Source: Cornus controversa
Lineage: Eukaryota; Streptophyta; Magnoliopsida; Cornales; Cornaceae
Reading direction: 5' to 3'
NCBI GenBank assembly: GCA_026545225.1
Contig: CM048847.1
Span: 7,186,501 to 7,250,500, forward strand
DNA: 64,000 nt
Shown: positions 58,171 through 64,000 of the stretch, one piece after another
Layout: every line of letters begins with the position of its first letter
Numbering within the stretch: the first letter of the stretch is position 1
Translations under genes and position numbers: made by a program
The notes under the pieces: generated by a model
What the model was told of the DNA's origin: nothing
The model's database searches: none
Seen by the model: only the letters and a program-made list of their open reading frames with translations

Positions 58171-59521
58171 TGATGTGGCTAAACTCGGATTATATTGTAA
58201 GCTTAATTTTGCCCTTTTTATCAAAATATAATTTAACTACTCGCAAGAGCACAAATCTTTGTAGATACGGTTCTATATAGAGGGTATCGATCCCACGAGG
58301 ATTAGTCGCAATTGTCTTAAAGAAAGATTAATTCCACTTTAATCCTAAAAATAGGTTTTTGAATTTTTGTTTATAAACTATTGCATGAATGTAATGACAA
58401 TAAATTTAAAGAGTAAAGTTGGGAGAGAGAACTAGGGTTGGTTTCCACCACTAGCCATTCACATGTTCGTAAGTGTATCAAGCATGGGATTCATTAATTA
58501 AATGCCTAACAATGTCATTAGGCTTGTGACCTCAATGACATATCAAAAGATCAATGTGTTTGTCCACCTATCATCTTCAATAAGCATAGCTCTTCAACCT
58601 AACTAACTATCTAATTACCCTACTCTCTAAGTGAACCTACATGCATCCAAACTACCTTATCTTGGCATGGTTTATACAAACAAACACAACACATTCATTT
58701 AAACACCATTATCTAGCCATCATTTGCACTTCTTGTGGAATATGCAAATGTTGTGCATCCACATGAAATAATCTACTCTAAGACAAGAATAAACTCAACA
58801 TCAAATGAATATATAAAAGAAATGTATTAGTGTACATGGTCACTAGGCTAAATAATCAACATTTAATTATAAATCCCAAGTGCTACAAAGATGAACAAGT
58901 TTACATGGCTAGGGGTTGAAACCAACACCCTAGTAGAAGAGTTAGTTACTCATTGTTGCCTTGCACTCTTCCATTGATGAAGAAGATGAAGCTTCTTGGT
59001 CTGGTTCAGTTTCTCCTCTTCCTCTCCCGAAAGTCTCTCCTTGGATAATCTGATGTGTGTTGAGAGATATGAGAGATATGTGGCTTCTTTGTGCTTTAAG
59101 GCTCCTTTTTCAACCTTGGGGCCCACCATAAATATATATATATCAATATATACACCCTTTATATCAAGAAGGTCCCCAAGGGTCTTGTTCAAGTCAGACA
59201 ATCTCCCTAAGTTGTGCAAAAAGGGGGATTTTGTTGCAAGTGGGAGAGCAGGTGAGCAAGTGGGCAAGTGGCTTCTGCAGAATCTCGATCAATCGAGATT
59301 GGATCTCGATTGATCGAGATCTCGATTGATCGAGATGCCTTTGGCTGCATTTTTGACTTTTCTTTTCAGCTGCAAATAGCTTCAAACTTTGCTCTTTTTA
59401 CTACAAGACCTGCAATACATCAAAAACACAAAAATACCGTAAACATATCTCGGTAATCATAAAAACGGAACTAATATATGCAATAAAGAGGGTTCAAATG
59501 CATAGAATTGAACAATTATCA
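58171..59521 (-). repeat. 3' LTR of the Tat-like element
   Basis: 1,351 bp, homologous to the solo LTR 32248-33677. It contains GGTATCGATCCCACGAGG, a word typical of such LTRs, and three TCGATYRATCGA palindromes (59282-59332) where the other copy has about seven. Confidence 0.82.
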
Positions 59522-59750
59522 CACCCCCAAACTTACATATTGCTAGTCCCTTAGCAATGCAATATTACAAAAATAAAATTAACTATCTTATACAAAAGTT
59601 TAATCATGCTCAGTCATCAACTAGATAAAGGGCGATCATCCGTTCATTTCACATTTGGGAAATGCAACAAGTATTACAGAACTATGTGGTCATTAGCAAA
59701 AATGGACTTTCACAAGGTACAAATAAATGACGGTCCCCACATAATGGCCA
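59522..59750 (-). other. Polypurine tract and spacer of the Tat-like element
   Basis: The plus strand begins CACCCCCAAACTTACATATT, the complement of a TTTGGGGGTG tract. It is non-coding and ends with the left GGCCA duplicate. Confidence 0.6.
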
Positions 59751-62675
59751 TGTAGAGACCGTGACCAATTTTGGCCGGTTTTACATTTTTCGCATTTTAA
59801 TTGGCATAAATGCATTTTGAGTGATGTTTAACATGTTTTGAGTCTGGGAAACATGTTTGGGAAGTGTTCTTAAGGTTTTGGGAAGTTTTCGGGAGAATAA
59901 GAGAAGTTTGACTTTTTGGTCAAACCGGGGCCCGGGATGCGACTTAAGTAGGCCCGGGAATCCGAAAAATTTCCAAAAATATTTATTTTTGGGAATGGCT
60001 TAGATGAAATATTTAGAGAGTTAAGGAAGTGATTTCGAGACTGTAGGAGTTTTCGGAATCGAAAAAGGAGTCCGGGAAGGTGCGTTAAGTGGCCTAGGGG
60101 TATTTTGGTCTTTTCGTGACCTAGGGACCTTAAATGGTCAAAATCTGTAGAGATATTTCATATCTCACGGCTGCTTATCTCTCTATATTGCTCCCACTTC
60201 TTCTCTCTTCCTTCTCTCTAGATTTTGGTGGTCTTCGGCTTGGATTCAAGGCTTGCCGAAGGAGGGAGATACGTAGGGGACGGCTAGGGCTTCCCTTTGA
60301 ACCGATCAAAGTCGCGGTTTGGCAAGGTTGAAATTGCTGGAAATTTGAGAAGTGCTTGGAAGGCCTTCATTTTCGAGGTAGGGGTGTTCTTTCTCATCTA
60401 CTTGTCGATTCTAGAGTTTCGGGTGAAGTGGTGAGAGCTAAGGTTGAGTATTGCATGTTTTAGAGATGTAAGAGGGGTGGGATAAGGTATTTTTATTCTT
60501 CTCTTGAGTCTCTTGTGTGCAATAGATGTGTATCTCCTAGTATGCATGATGTGAGTGACAAATGCATGAGAATGTGGGAGAATGAGAGCATGTATGCTTA
60601 TATGTTAGCTCTTGTGCATATAAGTGAGTTAAATGCATGCTATATTTGTATAGAAAATATGTGCATTTGTAAAGCTTGATTAAAATGTGCTTAAGTGAAG
60701 TTTTGTGAGCATATGTGGATATTATGCTAGGGTGGCATGTATAGGTAAATATATGTGTGGTGTAGTGGAGATAAAATGCATGCTATATGTTTTTATTAAT
60801 TAGCATGTGCATTGTGAGGCATAAAATTAAATGCTTGATGTTTATATGTTCAAAAATGCATATATTGGGGCCGTTGTGAGGAAACGGGGAGGTATGGAAG
60901 GGTAACCTTTTCACCTTGGAGTATGTGATGACTCGGTGAAACTCTTAAAATGATTTAACCACCTGGGAGTATGTGATGACTCGGTGATGAATTTTAAAAC
61001 TATCTAATTACCTTGGAGTATGTGAGGACTCGGTGATAGATGATCTAATTACCCTGGAGTATGTGATTACTCGGTGATAAATTACTTAACCACCTTGGAG
61101 TATGTGATGACTCGGTGATGAATTCCAAAACCAACTAACCACCTTGGAGTATGTGATGACTCGGTGGCGGTGTTGGAATTGTGTGGGGAAAATGTCTCGG
61201 TCACATGGTTGGTCAAAAATCATGTTGGGATGTCGGGTCGAGTCCGAACGAGAGACAAGTGTATGATTATTGCCTTCATTTGAATTATGAAGCATGATGT
61301 GTGTTTAATGCATCCCTATATGTGTATATGCATTGTTGTGAGTGAATATGATGTATGTTGAATGATATGTGAAATGTTGTGACATGCATCCATGTAGGTC
61401 GTGTCGGGTCGGCACTTAGGTGGGTTGGGGTATCTCTACTGAGCCGCAGTGGTGCTCACCCCTTTGTTATAAACTCTTTTTACAGATAAAGCGCCGATGA
61501 TGGATGGGACATGAGTGTCCAAGTGGAACACTAGTGGTGGTTTTGCTATCTTTTGAGTTTTGAGCATTTTTGTGGCTATCCATGCCGGCTTGTGGCATGT
61601 GACTTCTCTTTTAGTTGTGGTTGTACTTTGGACATATGTAATTTGGATGTATGTATGGGATTTTAAACTTGTTGGGTGTGAAAAGACAACGGTTTAATAT
61701 ATGTAGCGCCCATGGTGGCATTTTATTCATTTTGATGATGTTTTCATTTTGAATGGGTTGTGTGCGTGAAAGAAATGATTCATTTTGGTGTATGAATTCA
61801 ATTATGAAAGTGATTTGAGTGTGAGATTTGTGTTTTGGAAATGAATTTGGAAATCAAGGTTGGTTTATATACTTGAGTTATGGGTGTATTGTGAACCTAG
61901 GGAAATTTCTATGATTATGCAAGATTTGAGATTCAAATGTATAGGTTGATGTGTGAGTATGATTTTATATCAATGGTAGATGATTTATATGAAATATGAA
62001 TGATCTAAGGTGGTTTGGTTGAGATTTGGGTTAAGTTTGATCTTGTATAGGTGTTTGGGGATTTTCGGGCAGTGCATTTCGATCAATCGAAATGCCCATT
62101 TCGATTAATCGAGATGCCCATCTCGATTGATCGAAATGGTTGCGAGATTTTATGTATTTTCAGGCCTTATTTCGATTAATCGAAGTCCCAGTTTCGATCA
62201 ATCGAAATAATGCAGGTCCAAGATACCGAGAGGGTGTTTGCTTCGATTGATGGGGTCAAAATCTCGATTAATCGAGATGCATCTCGATTGATCGAGATTA
62301 CTATTCACAGCTTTTTCCAAAACTTCATTTCGGCGTAATTTCTTCGTTCTAGATCGGAATTGAGTGTGGTTTTTTTTGAACTTGAGTATTTTTTTATTCT
62401 CTATCCAATGTTGTAAGCTTCAGTTCCAGATTCCACACACAGAAAGTTTTGAGGCTCAAAAGTGAGTGATTCTTAAAAGTGTGGGCAAGTAAATGTTCAC
62501 TAAGGTGTGTTATTTGATGTAGGGCCCATGGGGGTTGGTTAAGATGGATTTGTGTGCATTAATATGCAAGAATTAGGTTAGGCTTCCACAGAGAATGAGG
62601 GTAATGAGGGTCTATTGGGACTAATGGACGGGTTAACCTCCGGTTTCCCGGGAGTCGGGGGATCGGGGCGTTACA
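59751..62675 (+). mobile_element. G1 solo LTR, plus orientation, TSD GGCCA
   Basis: 2,925 bp from TGTAGAGACCGTGACC to GGGGCGTTACA with GGCCA on both sides (59746-59750, 62676-62680). It ends at the older, shorter G1 terminus and lacks the roughly 130 bp extension of the other copies. It has the hairpin array (60905-61175) and palindromes (62076-62300). Confidence 0.9.
60905..61175 (+). repeat. Hairpin array with GAGTATGTGATGACTC core
   Basis: Six units. Outer arms pair as TTCACC/GGTGAA (60910-60940), ATTACC/GGTGAT with one G-U-type pair (twice) and CCACC/GGTGG; two units have one mismatch. Confidence 0.8.
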
Positions 62676-62680
62676 GGCCA

Positions 62681-64000
62681 GCCCGAACAAATATACCAAT
62701 TTCGACCCCGAAATCCTCTTTAAAAAGTGAACATGCATTCTAACGCGTGGCTTTTGTCATATTTGGAGAAGAAAAAGAACAAATCTGTTTTTAAGAGAAA
62801 AACTCATTGCAAACGCTCGACACAGCTGTTCATTATCACAAAACATTCATGATTGCTCATGTGCGGTTGACCGTGCAATGCTTAGCTCTTTTTGCTTTCT
62901 TGTAAGCCCATGTAGCGGCATTGGGCCAATGACTCCCAAACCAATTAGCTTTAGGGCATTAGGTGAAGAAGCACCCCTCGGACTTAATAACCGAGCTTAC
63001 AAGGCGATGAACTTAAGCAAGCCACCCACTTATTATTGCTCAACCTTGCACACTTATAGGCGAATACTCCCTGCTTTGAGGCATAGAAATCTGATTTATT
63101 GAGTGAGAAGGCTTATTGCATTTATTTTATAATGTTTTTTTCTTTTTTACAACAACCGGAAGAACTTATTCTCTAAGTTGTTTAGATAAAAACAGAAATT
63201 TACAAAATTCTCCATCAGACTTATACCCCATAATTTAAAATACATGTGTGTGGTTAAGGACAAATTGAGGGCAAGAACTATACGTGCTCATATTTGGACA
63301 AAAATGTAGACCATTCTAGCCTATTATATAGCTTGCAAAAGTGCGGGTATTTACAATGTTAAAGTTCTTAACTACCTGCTGCATTTACCTCAGACATTTA
63401 TTCGAATGAACTTCCTTTAAAAAGCAAGACATCATAGCAAGCATGCAAAAATATCAAGAAAACTGCTCTACAATGACACTCAATACTAAGACTGAACATT
63501 GCATGCATATGCAAGTGGTATAGCATACCGCACCCCCAAACTTATATGCAACATTGTCCTCAATGTTTGAACTAGAAGAACAAGGAAAGAAAGTACCGGG
63601 ACTGCAGAATGCGACAAAAATGGTATTCCAATAGTAACGGTCATCCTGCAAATAAGAAAAACCTGTACGGACACCAACTGGATACCACGAGCATTAAAGG
63701 GAACAAAAATTATATGAAAAGAGTATAATAAAATAATTATGCACAAATGGATAATGTCAAGATCACTGCATATCTAAGGGTCTGAACTAGTGTTTCCCAA
63801 TTGTCTAAGAGGTCTATGCGATAAGATATTGACTATCCAGGCACGCTAACGTATAACATGCAAAGGGGCTGCCTTTCTTTATTACCGCCATACTGCGTTG
63901 AAGCAATCTCAACAGTATTGGGAATTTAAACCAGGCGGTAATAAACGGAAATCATCAACTGAATCGCATATAACAATTAGGCAAGTGGTACTACATACAT
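62681..64000. other. Tat-like internal spacer and a second purine tract
   Basis: It continues the Tat-like internal region after the G1 solo LTR. At 63531 CACCCCCAAACTTATATGC followed by CAACATTGTCCTCAATG is again a Tat/Ogre-type purine tract on the minus strand, so 62.7-63.53 kb may be another minus-oriented LTR beginning TGCGGTATGC. No protein is recognised. Confidence 0.4.

Larger units (their letters stand above)
58171..64000 (-). mobile_element. Tat/Ogre-like gypsy element, 3' end, running out of the window
   Basis: Its 3' LTR (58171-59521) is preceded on the minus strand by a purine tract AAGTTTGGGGGTG (59522-59534) and spacer of the Tat/Ogre type. The internal region is split by a G1 solo LTR at 59751 and resumes at 62681. 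No Pol sequence lies within the window, and the element's other end is not seen. Confidence 0.6.

Noticed and set aside
62878..63102. 74 aa plus-strand frame
   Set aside because: No family motif, and it lies in a likely LTR or spacer of a Tat-like element.

Overview
This is plant nuclear DNA, most likely from a eudicot with a repeat-rich genome; I cannot name the species. It is AT-rich, its coding remnants carry GT-AG introns, and nearly all of it is built from transposable elements: Ty1/copia, Ty3/gypsy, Tat-like, TRIM and SMART-sized LTR elements, an L1-type LINE, a tRNA-derived SINE, Stowaway-like and Mutator-like DNA elements and a PIF/Harbinger transposon. I found no rRNA or tRNA gene, CRISPR array or bacterial-type operon, and only one weak candidate for an ordinary host gene (minus strand, about 23.7-24.7 kb).

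Layout. 1-5.6 kb: a GC-rich repeat end, a 257 bp SMART-like LTR element, a Stowaway-like MITE, an internally deleted copia element (2734-4812, minus) and the start of a gypsy-type LTR fragment. 5.65-11.68 kb: a complete but dead copia element (plus) with target duplication ACATC, itself interrupted by a Mutator-like element (8871-9763). 11.9-17.9 kb: two copia relics head to head with the same LTR family. 18-24.7 kb: SINE, TRIM, LINE 3' end, a run of 25 G and the candidate host gene. 24.88-56.78 kb: one PIF/Harbinger element of about 5.6 kb (Myb/SANT-like ORF1 plus DDE transposase ORF2) swollen to 31.9 kb by two insertion complexes, both inside ORF1. The first (27784-38974) is a jumble of gypsy LTRs. 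The second is a roughly 4.2 kb solo LTR (39641-54695) that later received a complete 10.85 kb chromovirus-like gypsy element (40634-51482, minus) with 2,966 bp LTRs. 56.8-64 kb: LTR relics, a Tat-like element (from 58171, minus) and another gypsy solo LTR (59751-62675).

I call the two large gypsy LTR families G1 (about 3 kb, starting TGTAGAGA) and G2 (about 4 kb, ending GTGTGACA or similar). Target duplications, and the way ORF1 reads on across both insertion sites, give a clear relative order of insertion.

The most unusual signal is in the giant LTRs. They carry arrays of short hairpins in which a core sequence is constant while the flanking stem arms change in a compensatory way from unit to unit. 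Two core types occupy the same LTR position in different copies. A second module, a near-palindrome TCGATYRATCGA, is scattered in arrays in G1 LTRs and also in an unrelated Tat-like LTR. Some G1 LTRs have also extended their 3' end so that an old primer-binding site now lies inside the LTR. None of the transposon proteins appears intact: stop codons, frameshifts and catalytic-residue changes are seen throughout. All alignments and counts here were made by eye.
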